Of a stretch of 19,451 bases of DNA, positions 12,246-19,451 are shown piece by piece. The notes beneath the pieces were generated by a model. The model saw nothing but the letters and a program-made list of their open reading frames with translations, ran no database searches and was not told where the DNA came from. Source of the DNA: Deltaproteobacteria bacterium. GTDB lineage: Bacteria; Desulfobacterota; Syntrophia; Syntrophales; Smithellaceae. The DNA lies in assembly GCA_019136325.1 (NCBI GenBank), contig JAGVUJ010000061.1, forward strand, positions 1 through 19,451, given 5' to 3'. The translations under genes were made by a program, and so were the position numbers. Within the stretch, counting starts at the first letter, position 1; each line of letters opens with the position of its first letter.

Positions 12246-12292
12246 CGGCAATCGTTTGCCGTATTCCTACTGATAAAATACAATATTGTCAA
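12246..12292 (-). promoter_or_regulatory. nrpR promoter with overlapping palindromes
   Basis: On the minus strand TTGACA (12287-12292), a 17-bp spacer and TAGGAA (12264-12269) make a promoter with good -35 and weak -10. CGGCAA-TCGT-TTGCCG (12246-12261) spans the expected start point, and ACAATATTGT (12280-12289) overlaps the -35. Both are perfect palindromes and fit a self-repressing regulator. The start codon is only 9 bp from the first palindrome. Confidence 0.5.
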
Positions 12293-12324
12293 ACGAAAAT
12301 TGTGCTATTTTAAAAAAAGTGACT

Positions 12325-12397
12325 CAAAATTGTATCGGATATTAATAAAATCAGCACTGCGGGAGCGCGGGAAGGATGTCATATCCTATCAATTTTG
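12325..12397. ncRNA. Long stem-loop in the glmS-nrpR gap
   Basis: Bases 12325-12342 and 12381-12397 are complementary over about 17 pairs, with one mismatch and one bulged base (outer part CAAAATTG/CAATTTTG, inner ATCC/GGAT pairing). The loop is about 38 bases. It lies 85 bp past the glmS-like stop and 88 bp upstream of nrpR. No U-run follows on the minus strand, so a plain terminator is unlikely. A processed 3' end, attenuator or operator pair are alternatives. Apart from this and the nrpR promoter, I see nothing in the 245-bp gap. Confidence 0.4.
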
Positions 12398-12482
12398 TAT
12401 CAGAGAAGGGGCAATGACCTTTGTCAAGGCAAACGAATATACGATTTTGAATAGCATCGGCCGGGGATTCGCATTGTACAGT

Positions 12483-15400
12483 TTATTTTTTGCCAAATTG
12501 AGATTTTATCTGTCCGGACAGTCCTTCGACAGAATCGCTGAAGAGGTCTTCCAGAGAGAAATGAGCCAGATATTCGTCACGCCATGGAAGATTGAATTCG
12601 GTAACAAGGTTTCTGATGTCGTGATAACGGTAACCCAAGACGTTTATTTTTTCACTCAATGTCAAGGTTTCATTATAGATGATGTGAATTAAGAGCAGAT
12701 GGTTTACAAAATTATTTTCTCCCAATAGAGGGATAATGACAATCGGCATGCCGTCCGACTTGCCCCTGCCCACATATGTATGGCCTGAACTGACGATCAT
12801 CCTTTTCGTGCCCATCAGCGCAGTGGCATGGCTGGCGCGAGATTTCATGTCAGAGGCGATACCGCCTTTTGTCCGGATGGCGATTATGGAGTGCTCTGCC
12901 GGATTGCCTTTCTCATCAAGGCCGTTTACGTTGTAGACGGTAAATCCCCGTACGGATGCAATGGCCGGCTGAATGCGGTTGATCGTCAGTATTTCGCGGT
13001 AGGTTAAGTTCATGACCGAAAAATCAAGGTTTTTCAGCAGGTCGAAAATAATGCCTTGCAGTTCCTTTTCCTTGCGGCTGGTACCCACGGTAACGGTTTT
13101 AGCCTGATGACGAATGGCGTCTATCGGACGGGTCAGTTCATCAATAGCCGTTCCCAGAACCGTATCGAGCAAGCGAAATGGGCTAACCAAATCTTCTCTC
13201 AATTTGAAATCCAGGCGGATGTCCTGCAACGGCAGCTTGCCCGAGGCATACTTCAGCAACAAGGGCAGATTGGCGATGGTTTTTCCTCCCAGAAGGCCGA
13301 ACGCTCCGTTCAGACGATGAGTGTTGAACAGCGCATAAAAGTCATTGATAATTCGGCTGAAAGAAACATCGGCGATCATCTCAAAAGCAGACAGTTTCTG
13401 CTGCTCTCTTTGTGAAAATTCATGCGCCAGACGACTGCGAAATTCCCTGAAAATCTGCGCTTCATTATCGATGGCCAGAGCCGCGTAATAACCCCATAAA
13501 TGTCCCGCCATGGTGTTGAGGATGACTGAGAGGGGAGGAGGGGCAACCGGTATGCCGATCACCGCATCGGCTATCTTATCAAAACGGTGATCATCTTCAT
13601 CGGCAAAAACAATGACGGTCGCCTTATGGGCTTTAAAAATAGCGACGTCTTTAACGACATCTTCCATGACCGGTTGAGGGTTGCCGGAAGCACAAACCAG
13701 AATCAACGGTTCCGCGGATAAATCGATATGCTTTTTATTTTCAACAATATCGGACGATATGGTTTTGTAGCAAAGTTCGCTGAGTTTGATGCGTATTTCG
13801 TCGGCTGCCGCTTTGTTGGGACCGCTGCCCACGATCGCCCAGTAACGTTTGTTGACGGTTTGTTGAACCGAAGCCGCAATAAGGTCGCGACGAGCAAAGA
13901 TCATGTCCATTAACTGCGGAGCAGATTCCAGCCGGCGCAGCTCCGCCGCTATTTCACTTTCCGTCAGTCTGTTCAACAGACTCGCGAAATACAGCGCCAG
14001 CACTTGTCCGGCGATAATCTGAGCGTAGAAAGCTTTGGTCGAAGCGACCGACATTTCAATATCACGTCCGTCGCTGGTATAGAACACGCCGTGTGACTTG
14101 GCTGTAATGTCCGACTGTCGGCGATTGACGATCGAAATAATATGCGCTCCGCGTTCTTTAGCCATGGCGACAGCGCGGTTGGTGTCGGTTGTCGTGCCGG
14201 ATTGTGTAATCGGAATGATCAGTGTGTCGCCGAGATCATTCTTCAGTCCAAAACCGCTCAATTCCGAAGCAATGCAGGCCGAAACGCTGATTCCGGTGCC
14301 GTTGAGGTATTTCAAGAGCGCATCGGCCACGGCCTGTCCCGCTACGGCTGCGGTGCCATGACCGATGACGATGATTTTTTTAATGAAACCGTTTTGAAGA
14401 CCCTGAAGAACAGACGCGGGAACCATGTCATCGCCGATATTAAATATTACCCGGGGCGATGATCCGGCGGAAGCAGTGATCTGATATTTGCCGCGCAGGG
14501 TTCTTTTGACGGATGCGGAGGACTCGGAAATTTCTTTAAGGAAATAATGGGGATAATCGCTGCGGTCAATATCCCGGGTAGTGATTTCAGCGGTCTGAAT
14601 ATCGTCTTCCGTAAGAACTATGGCTGTGCCGTCGTAGAAACTGGCTTTTATGCCCTGGAGGCCGCTTCCTTCATTTTGGTCAAGTATAAAAATTTGTCCG
14701 TTGACGGTTCCGTTTTTTGCTTCGCCATTCATTTTGATGAAACGGGGCATGACTTCAACCAGGCCGTAAAGCTCTGAAGAAAACATGTATTGGTCGGCGC
14801 TGATTCCCACGTAGATGGCCTGGCCGCTGCCTCTGAGGGCGAGAAACATTTTTCCCGGCTCCAGGTTACTGGTCATGACAATGGCGTGGGACCCTTCGAA
14901 GTCATTCAGAGCCAGACGAAAAGCGTCGCTTAAATTTTTTCCCGCTTTGAGATAGTGTTCAATTTGCAGGGGAATGATTTTTGTATCGGTGGAAACTTCC
15001 GGGGCGATCAGTTCATTTCCGGTTTCCAGATTGTGCCGCAGCGCAGGGTAGTTGTCGATGTCTCCGTTGAGGACGACATTGATTTGCGCATCTCTGCCGG
15101 GATAAAAGGGATAGTCCGATGCGGAAGCATTGATTTTGAAATTATTTACCGGATGACAGTTCTGCTCGGTAATGGCGCCGACGGAGGCCCATCGCGTATG
15201 AGTCAACGCCGATTCGCAGACGCAGTCTTCTCCGGCGAAAGATTGCAGAATAGAATCGTTTTGAATGAAGCGCCTCAATTCCGTAACGTTTCGTCCCAGT
15301 TCTCCGACAATGGAAAATGTTTTATAGGTGAACGTGATACTGATGTTTTCGGCGGTCTTTTGCCGGTCAGTGGTTATAAAAATAGATCGGTTCAACAGGT

Positions 15401-16205
15401 CACTTTTTTGCGTGCGGCACCGGTATTCATCGGCACATCCTCGTGCCATGATTTTATCCGTGATCTTTCGTAAGACGTGTTCATCGCTTAGGAGAAAAGT
15501 CAGTTGGATGCCTGCAGAATCCCGTCCTCTTACTTCCAGACGATCCAGGGCGTTTAACAAAAGATTGAGTTTCCTGTACTTTCGGAAAGCAGCCGGATTG
15601 ACAGCCGAGGCTTTGTCTGACCCGCTCAGCGTCAGAATCTTCTGAAGGTTTTCCAGGATATCTTTTCCCAGAATCCAGCAGATGTCTTTCAGTGAAAGTA
15701 GCCGGCTATTGATAATTTCGATGTCGGAAGATTTGAGGAGAACGGCCTGTTCTTCCAGTTTTCTTTCTTCATCGGCCAGGAACGTTCGCATTTCTTCGAC
15801 GGTGCGGGACAAATCGGCAATTCTTCCGGCCTGAAAAAAGAGATGAGCCTGAACGTCTTCCTGCTTGAGTTCGGAGAGACTCGACTCCATTTTTTTTATG
15901 GAGTGTCCGCCGTTTAAATAATTTCCGGCTTCATTGTTCCTCGTGAAAATTGTTTCCGCCCCGTATTTTCTAATGGCTTTCCACAGATCGATGATTGTCC
16001 GGTCGGCGGTTGCGTCCAGACCTTGTTTCTGCAGACAGCAGGTCATTAAGCCGGCAAAGCCGCAATTTAATTGATGAGACTGCAGCGGCAAAAAAATGAT
16101 CGCCGGACCTTTAATATCTGCCGGACGAACGCCGATAAAAATCCGGCAGTTTATCATAAAAAGAAGGATTTTTTTCAGGAGATGCAATGTCTTTGTATAG
16201 GTCAT
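12483..16205 (-). CDS. Giant GlmS-like protein (glutaminase plus two SIS domains with insertions and C-terminal extension)
   Basis: The 1240-residue protein contains the whole GlmS core, about twice the usual 600 residues. NCGFAG puts the class II glutaminase cysteine at 48. A coiled-coil-rich insert fills about 60-210. Then come RLEVRGRDSAG (223-232), HTRWAS (336-341, Arg338 and Trp339), NCHP, LNG (379-381) and STDTK (Asp407), all matching the E. coli glutamine site. SIS1 (about 587-745) has PITQSGTTTDT and VASTKAF. SIS2 (about 785-912) keeps the histidine of GELKHG as ENKKHID (His826). A second insert of about 110 residues precedes RPIDAIRHQAKTVTV (about 1026-1040), which matches the GlmS C-tail with catalytic Lys1036. 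About 200 unrecognised residues follow. It could make glucosamine-6-phosphate for glmM, or aminate another keto sugar. The ATG at 16205 lacks a clear ribosome site; Met17 is an alternative. Confidence 0.85.
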   Translation of the reverse strand: MTYTKTLHLLKKILLFMINCRIFIGVRPADIKGPAIIFLPLQSHQLNCGFAGLMTCCLQKQGLDATADRTIIDLWKAIRKYGAETIFTRNNEAGNYLNGGHSIKKMESSLSELKQEDVQAHLFFQAGRIADLSRTVEEMRTFLADEERKLEEQAVLLKSSDIEIINSRLLSLKDICWILGKDILENLQKILTLSGSDKASAVNPAAFRKYRKLNLLLNALDRLEVRGRDSAGIQLTFLLSDEHVLRKITDKIMARGCADEYRCRTQKSDLLNRSIFITTDRQKTAENISITFTYKTFSIVGELGRNVTELRRFIQNDSILQSFAGEDCVCESALTHTRWASVGAITEQNCHPVNNFKINASASDYPFYPGRDAQINVVLNGDIDNYPALRHNLETGNELIAPEVSTDTKIIPLQIEHYLKAGKNLSDAFRLALNDFEGSHAIVMTSNLEPGKMFLALRGSGQAIYVGISADQYMFSSELYGLVEVMPRFIKMNGEAKNGTVNGQIFILDQNEGSGLQGIKASFYDGTAIVLTEDDIQTAEITTRDIDRSDYPHYFLKEISESSASVKRTLRGKYQITASAGSSPRVIFNIGDDMVPASVLQGLQNGFIKKIIVIGHGTAAVAGQAVADALLKYLNGTGISVSACIASELSGFGLKNDLGDTLIIPITQSGTTTDTNRAVAMAKERGAHIISIVNRRQSDITAKSHGVFYTSDGRDIEMSVASTKAFYAQIIAGQVLALYFASLLNRLTESEIAAELRRLESAPQLMDMIFARRDLIAASVQQTVNKRYWAIVGSGPNKAAADEIRIKLSELCYKTISSDIVENKKHIDLSAEPLILVCASGNPQPVMEDVVKDVAIFKAHKATVIVFADEDDHRFDKIADAVIGIPVAPPPLSVILNTMAGHLWGYYAALAIDNEAQIFREFRSRLAHEFSQREQQKLSAFEMIADVSFSRIINDFYALFNTHRLNGAFGLLGGKTIANLPLLLKYASGKLPLQDIRLDFKLREDLVSPFRLLDTVLGTAIDELTRPIDAIRHQAKTVTVGTSRKEKELQGIIFDLLKNLDFSVMNLTYREILTINRIQPAIASVRGFTVYNVNGLDEKGNPAEHSIIAIRTKGGIASDMKSRASHATALMGTKRMIVSSGHTYVGRGKSDGMPIVIIPLLGENNFVNHLLLIHIIYNETLTLSEKINVLGYRYHDIRNLVTEFNLPWRDEYLAHFSLEDLFSDSVEGLSGQIKSQFGKK

Positions 16206-16294
16206 CTTTTGTTTTCTGGAATGTTAAGAACTTTCCCCGGCAACCTTATCAGATCGCTATAAAAACATATCCGGATGGAATATGGCTCGAGAAT

Positions 16295-16600
16295 CTATTT
16301 GTTTTTCCCACAGGAAATACCCAATTTCGTCATTTTATCGGTAAACGTATTGCGATTGATTCCCAGAAAAATCGCGGCAGCACTTTTTACGCCGTTGGAA
16401 CGGCGCAATGCTATTTTAAACAAGCCTTTTTCCACGATATTCATAACTTCTTCATAAATTTTACTTTTGCGGTCACCGGAGGCGGACAGGATCGTAGCGA
16501 TATCTTCAAGCTTTTTTTCCATGATTTCTTCAACAGCGATATAGGGTGTCGGCTTGACATTCATGACAATTTCAGGCTTGCTCTTTTTTTTGGGCCGCAT
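16295..16600 (-). CDS. Fis-type (HTH_8) DNA-binding protein
   Basis: The 101-residue protein ends in a Fis-family helix-turn-helix: FKIALRRSNGVKSAAAIFLGINRNTFTDKMTKLGI at about 61-95, the pattern found at the end of Fis and NtrC-type activators. The N-terminal half is short and charged and has no AAA+ or receiver domain, so this is a stand-alone Fis-like protein, not a truncated sigma-54 activator as far as can be seen. It lies 89 bp upstream of the GlmS-like gene on the same strand and could be cotranscribed with it. AAGGAG precedes the ATG at a rather long 12 bp. Its targets are unknown. Confidence 0.83.
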   Translation of the reverse strand: MRPKKKSKPEIVMNVKPTPYIAVEEIMEKKLEDIATILSASGDRKSKIYEEVMNIVEKGLFKIALRRSNGVKSAAAIFLGINRNTFTDKMTKLGISCGKNK

Positions 16601-16663
16601 TTCTAATGCTTACTCCTTCCGGTAAAATATGACTATAAATGTTTTTAAATATCGGCATCAGGA

Positions 16664-17179
16664 TCAAAACGAAAGTATTTTTAAAATGATAAATGCAATG
16701 ATAATTAAAACGGTAATCCAGCAGATGACGATCAGAGAACGTCGCTCTCTGGGATGCTCCAGATAATTTTTAACCTCTACTTCCACTCTTTCGGAATCCA
16801 GTTTATCCACAATCAGACGAATAAGTAAAGCGTGGTTTTCATACATGTTGGAAAAAAAATAGAATCCCTTTGTGGTTGTTAATAAAAAGTAGGCCTTGTT
16901 GAGCAGTTCAACGACACCGAGGTGGGTAACCTCCATCCACACAAGGCTTTTCTCCCGAAAAAACTTTTTTATCGTAAGGCCGTCTTTATTGACGGCAATC
17001 TTACGGTTGGCTGCTTCAAGTCCGATAACCATGGTCACGATAAATGAAGCGGCCAGAATGATTTTTTCCCATTGCTGACCGTTAAACAGGCTGAGTATCA
17101 GCAGTAAAAAAAGAAGAATGACGATTGCAATGAATGGCCAAAGAAAGACCTTTTTGATTTTAAAAATATTCTGCTCCAT
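16664..17179 (-). CDS. Small membrane protein with PH-like middle region
   Basis: The 171-residue protein has two N-terminal transmembrane helices (about 13-33 and 39-57), a cytoplasmic-looking middle (about 60-135), and one C-terminal helix (about 147-169). The middle, starting RKIAVNKDGLTIKKFFREKSLVWMEV, alternates beta strands and resembles bacterial PH domains of the YdbS/DUF304 kind. I cannot confirm the family from sequence alone. It sits between the Fis-like gene and moaC, all on the minus strand, with no clear functional link to either. Confidence 0.6.
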   Translation of the reverse strand: MEQNIFKIKKVFLWPFIAIVILLFLLLILSLFNGQQWEKIILAASFIVTMVIGLEAANRKIAVNKDGLTIKKFFREKSLVWMEVTHLGVVELLNKAYFLLTTTKGFYFFSNMYENHALLIRLIVDKLDSERVEVEVKNYLEHPRERRSLIVICWITVLIIIAFIILKILSF

Positions 17180-17227
17180 GATTTTTAACCCTGTTGTTAT
17201 TCCTGATACCGGAGGGAGGATTGCCTC

Positions 17228-17707
17228 TTAATTTTTCCTTATGTAAGTGCCGCTTTTGCCACCGCTTTTTTTCAGAAGCATGATGTCTTTGATGATGATT
17301 CCTTTATTAACGGCCTTGCACATATCATAAATGGTCAATGCCGCCACGCTGACTGCGGTCAGCGCCTCCATCTCCACACCGGTTTTCCCTGAGATTCGCA
17401 CCACGGCATGGATGATAATGAGTGACTGTTTGCGGTCAATGGTAAAATTCAAATCGACTGCCGTCAACTCCAGCGGATGGCACAGAGGTATCAATGCGCC
17501 TGTTTTTTTCGCAGCCATAATGCCGGCAATTTTCGCCGTTGTCAAAACGTTGCCTTTGGCAATCTTTCCTTTTTCTATTAATTGCAGAGTCGGCGCATCC
17601 ATCTGGACAATTCCCCGGGCCTTCGCTTCGCGGATTGTTTTAGTTTTGACCGTAACGTCAACCATCTGAACATTGCCTTCATTGTTTATGTGAGATAACT
17701 TTTTCAT
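17228..17707 (-). CDS. moaC: Cyclic pyranopterin monophosphate synthase
   Basis: The 159-residue enzyme performs the second step of molybdenum-cofactor synthesis, turning 3',8-cyclo-7,8-dihydro-GTP into cyclic pyranopterin monophosphate. It opens LSHINNEGNVQMVDV. The key residues fall at the same numbers as in the E. coli protein: Lys51, His77 in LCHPL, Asp128 and Lys131 in TIYDMCKAV. GKTGVEMEALTAVSVAALTIYD and KSGGKSG are intact. No other moa or moe gene is in the window, so it stands apart from its pathway partners. It implies use of molybdo- or tungstoenzymes, such as formate dehydrogenase. The ATG at 17707 has only a poor ribosome site. Confidence 0.97.
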   Translation of the reverse strand: MKKLSHINNEGNVQMVDVTVKTKTIREAKARGIVQMDAPTLQLIEKGKIAKGNVLTTAKIAGIMAAKKTGALIPLCHPLELTAVDLNFTIDRKQSLIIIHAVVRISGKTGVEMEALTAVSVAALTIYDMCKAVNKGIIIKDIMLLKKSGGKSGTYIRKN

Positions 17708-17888
17708 CGTATTCGTTTTCGGAATTTATTTTTGATTAAATTGATTTTTTTAATCCTTAACATAGGCGAATTCATGAGTCAAGAAACGTAAACGTCTTTT
17801 ATAATGTTTTTATCTTTTGCCGATGAAGCATTTTTGTCCTGTATCCTTGCTTTCATGGTTCCAATTTGTGCATCCGTAATAATAGTCG

Positions 17889-17915
17889 TTGACATAAAAT
17901 AACGGTCATTATAAA
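17889..17915 (+). promoter_or_regulatory. Possible promoter of the lipoprotein gene
   Basis: TTGACA (17889-17894) and TATAAA (17910-17915) are good boxes but only 15 bp apart, shorter than ideal. They lie about 50 bp before the ATG. Elsewhere in the 259-bp gap 17708-17966 I see only GATTAA-N10-TTAATC (17734-17755), an inverted repeat near the moaC start, and AT-rich sequence. Confidence 0.4.
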
Positions 17916-17966
17916 TTTACATAATAATGCATCTCCCATAAAAAACAGAATCGTTAACGGTATATA

Positions 17967-19124
17967 ATGATAATTTCCAAAACCCCTTTGCCATCTTCCC
18001 GCTTTATCTATATTGTTCTTTTATTGCTGTCATTGCTGTTTGTTAGTTGCGACAACGGTGGCGGAGGGGAGACGAATGACCAATCGGACTTAAGTGCCGA
18101 AAAAAATATTACCTCCTTTTCCATATTGGGCATCAGAGGTACTATAGGAGCCAACACCATTACGCTGACAGTTCCGCATGGGACAGCGCTGACCTCTCTG
18201 GTGGCGACTTTTACTACAACGGGCCGGGCGGTAACAGTCAACGGGATTGATCAGAACAGCGGAGTCACCGAAAATGATTTTAGAAATCCTGTAACTTATG
18301 TGATCACAGCGGAAGATTTGTCGACCAAGACTTACACCGTGACCGTTTCTGTAAATTCTGTCGTTCCGGTGTCGTCCGGAGTCATTGTGGCGAATCATTT
18401 AGCAACGGCGGATTTTGATTCCATTCCGGAAAGCATCATCAACCGAGTCAAATCTACCTTGCATATCGCTTATGGCCATACGTCGCACGGCAGTCAGATT
18501 ATAACCGGTATGAACGCCTTGGCCGATGCCAACAACTTGTACAACGGTCTTGATTTGCGCGATGCTCCGTTTTCCGGAGCCAGCGATTTGGGCAATCCCG
18601 ACCGCACGTTGTGGGCGACGGCAACCCGAAATTATCTGAAAGCCAATTCGGATGTCAATGTCGTCGTCTGGTCCTGGTGCGGACAGGTGAGCTCCGCGTC
18701 GGCGGAAGATATCAACAATTATCTTGGTCTGATGAATGAACTGGAACAGGATTATCCCCATGTAAAATTTGTTTATATGACCGGTCATCTTGATGGGAGC
18801 GGTGAAAACGGCAATGTGAATCTGCGCAATCAGCAGATACGCGATTACTGCAGCGCCAACGGTAAAGTTCTTTTTGATTTTGCCGATATTGAAAGCTATG
18901 ATCCTGACGGTGCGACTAACTACATGTTGCTCAGCGCCGATGACGGATGCAACTATTCAGGCGGCAACTGGGCGATGCAATGGATTGCAGCAAATTCCGG
19001 GAATGAATTAACGACATTGGCAAGCCGTTGCGGCAGTTGCGCTCACAGCGAGACACTGAATTGTATATTGAAAGGACGTGCCGCCTGGTGGTTATGGGCA
19101 AGGTTGGCAGGCTGGCATCCCTGA
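17967..19124 (+). CDS. Lipoprotein with cadherin-like beta-sandwich and unrecognised C-terminal domain
   Basis: The 385-residue protein starts with a basic N-region and a hydrophobic stretch ending LLFVSC, a lipobox with Cys28; a short glycine and acid linker (DNGGGGETND) follows, so it should be membrane-anchored outside the cytoplasm. Residues about 47-132 form a beta-sandwich segment ending TYTVTVSVNS, like DUF5018/cadherin-like repeats in surface proteins. The rest (about 140-385) contains IAYGHTSHGSQ, VVVWSWCGQ, VYMTGHLDGSGENG, FDFADIESYDPDG and a cysteine cluster, RCGSCAHSETLNC. The Ser/His-rich motifs recall SGNH-type esterases, but I cannot identify the family. No clear ribosome site precedes the ATG. 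Confidence 0.8.
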   Translation: MIISKTPLPSSRFIYIVLLLLSLLFVSCDNGGGGETNDQSDLSAEKNITSFSILGIRGTIGANTITLTVPHGTALTSLVATFTTTGRAVTVNGIDQNSGVTENDFRNPVTYVITAEDLSTKTYTVTVSVNSVVPVSSGVIVANHLATADFDSIPESIINRVKSTLHIAYGHTSHGSQIITGMNALADANNLYNGLDLRDAPFSGASDLGNPDRTLWATATRNYLKANSDVNVVVWSWCGQVSSASAEDINNYLGLMNELEQDYPHVKFVYMTGHLDGSGENGNVNLRNQQIRDYCSANGKVLFDFADIESYDPDGATNYMLLSADDGCNYSGGNWAMQWIAANSGNELTTLASRCGSCAHSETLNCILKGRAAWWLWARLAGWHP

Positions 19125-19143
19125 TGATCTGATTTTTCAGGGA
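19118..19143 (+). terminator. Weak hairpin at the end of the lipoprotein gene
   Basis: TCCCTGA, which includes the stop codon, and TCAGGGA are inverted 7-mers with a 12-base loop, followed by GTTTTG. A weak intrinsic terminator between this gene and the next is possible. Confidence 0.4.
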
Positions 19144-19230
19144 GTTTTGTGACCGAAAAAATAGATAAAGTATGTTGCAATAAATATGTCTATTGGTTAG
19201 TATCCCCAAAAAAAAATTAAAGAAGGCGTT

Positions 19231-19451
19231 ATGTTTGTTAAAGTGAACGGCATGAGCGTCATCGGGATGGATTCATATCCTGTGTCTGTTGAAGTAGACA
19301 CATCACAGGGCTTGCCGCAGTTTGCCACAGTCGGTTTGCCTGACGCTTCGGTTAAAGAAAGCAGAGACCGCATTAAAGCCGCCATTAAAAATTCCGGCTA
19401 TCGTTTCCCCCGCAGTCATGTCACCATCAATCTGGCTCCCGCCGATATTAA
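19231..19451 (+). CDS. YifB/ComM family Mg-chelatase-like protein, 5' part only
   Basis: The first 73 codons (MFVKVNGMSVIGMDSYPVSV, then QFATVGLPDASVKESRDRIKAAIKNSGYRFP and VTINLAPADI) match the N-terminal S5-like domain of the YifB/ComM family. In full-length members this is followed by an AAA+ Mg-chelatase domain. ComM is a hexameric helicase that aids branch migration of incoming DNA during natural transformation; in other bacteria the role is less clear. AAGAAGG lies a few bases before the ATG. The gene runs off the window end, so the ATPase part cannot be checked. Confidence 0.93.
   Translation, partial: MFVKVNGMSVIGMDSYPVSVEVDTSQGLPQFATVGLPDASVKESRDRIKAAIKNSGYRFPRSHVTINLAPADI

Noticed and set aside
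12300..12692. 130-codon plus-strand frame from the nrpR-glmS gap
   Set aside because: More than half overlaps the GlmS-like 3' end in antisense, no ribosome site is seen, and the product resembles nothing. The gap part is explained better by the stem-loop.
16295..16600. Remnant of a sigma-54 activator (NtrC family)
   Set aside because: Only the Fis-type HTH is present; there is no trace of an AAA+ domain upstream, where the neighbouring gene is a membrane protein.
16187..16606. 139-codon plus-strand frame with a fair AGGAG site at its start
   Set aside because: It lies over the Fis-like gene and the start of the GlmS-like gene on the other strand, and its product has no recognisable domain. 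The minus-strand Fis helix-turn-helix is clear.
17708..17966. Molybdenum-cofactor riboswitch upstream of moaC
   Set aside because: No GC-rich multi-helix structure is visible in the AT-rich gap, only a short inverted repeat.

Overview
The window looks like chromosomal DNA of a Gram-negative, probably anaerobic bacterium. The closest guess is Desulfobacterota/Deltaproteobacteria, possibly a Syntrophales-type organism. This rests on gene content and style: an NrpR-type regulator, a clostridial-type NADP glutamate dehydrogenase, a multi-PAS GGDEF protein, and a lipoprotein with a cadherin-like domain. No rRNA or other decisive marker is present, so the taxonomy is inference. Base composition looks even, and I see no phage, IS element, tRNA or CRISPR array.

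Layout. Bases 1-2016 (+) hold the 3' part of a glycosyltransferase fused to a GalT/HIT-type domain, followed directly by an M15-type peptidase. Bases 2026-2157 hold a small inverted-repeat element in the gap between convergent genes. Bases 2188-3359 (-) carry a DUF1460 cell-wall amidase-like gene and rpsT (TTG start), separated by a strong hairpin. A divergent promoter region of about 290 bp leads into a PAS-PAS-PAS-GGDEF diguanylate cyclase (+), whose end overlaps the convergent pyrG by 11 bp.

Bases 5370-16600 (-) form a long same-strand block. In transcription order it is a Fis-type HTH gene, a 1240-residue GlmS-like protein, an NrpR-type regulator, gdhA, a left-handed beta-helix protein related to the GlmU acetyltransferase domain, glmM and pyrG. 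The products turn ammonia, glutamate and glutamine into amino sugars and CTP, and the nitrogen-type regulator sits directly upstream of gdhA. The block therefore reads as a nitrogen-assimilation and cell-envelope precursor neighbourhood. Whether it is one regulon is inference.

Bases 16664-17707 (-) hold a small membrane protein with a PH-like middle region and moaC. Bases 17967-19124 (+) encode a lipoprotein with an unrecognised C-terminal domain, and the window ends inside a YifB/ComM-family gene (+).

The most unusual content is the GlmS-like giant. It has the complete GlmS core, but the catalytic cysteine sits at residue 48 behind a possible propeptide, there are two large insertions, and about 200 residues follow the normal C-tail. 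Also notable are the NrpR-gdhA pairing with inverted repeats at both promoters, a 22-bp perfect palindrome inside the beta-helix gene, a stem-loop between glmS and nrpR, and a pyrG leader that resembles G-run-dependent attenuation.
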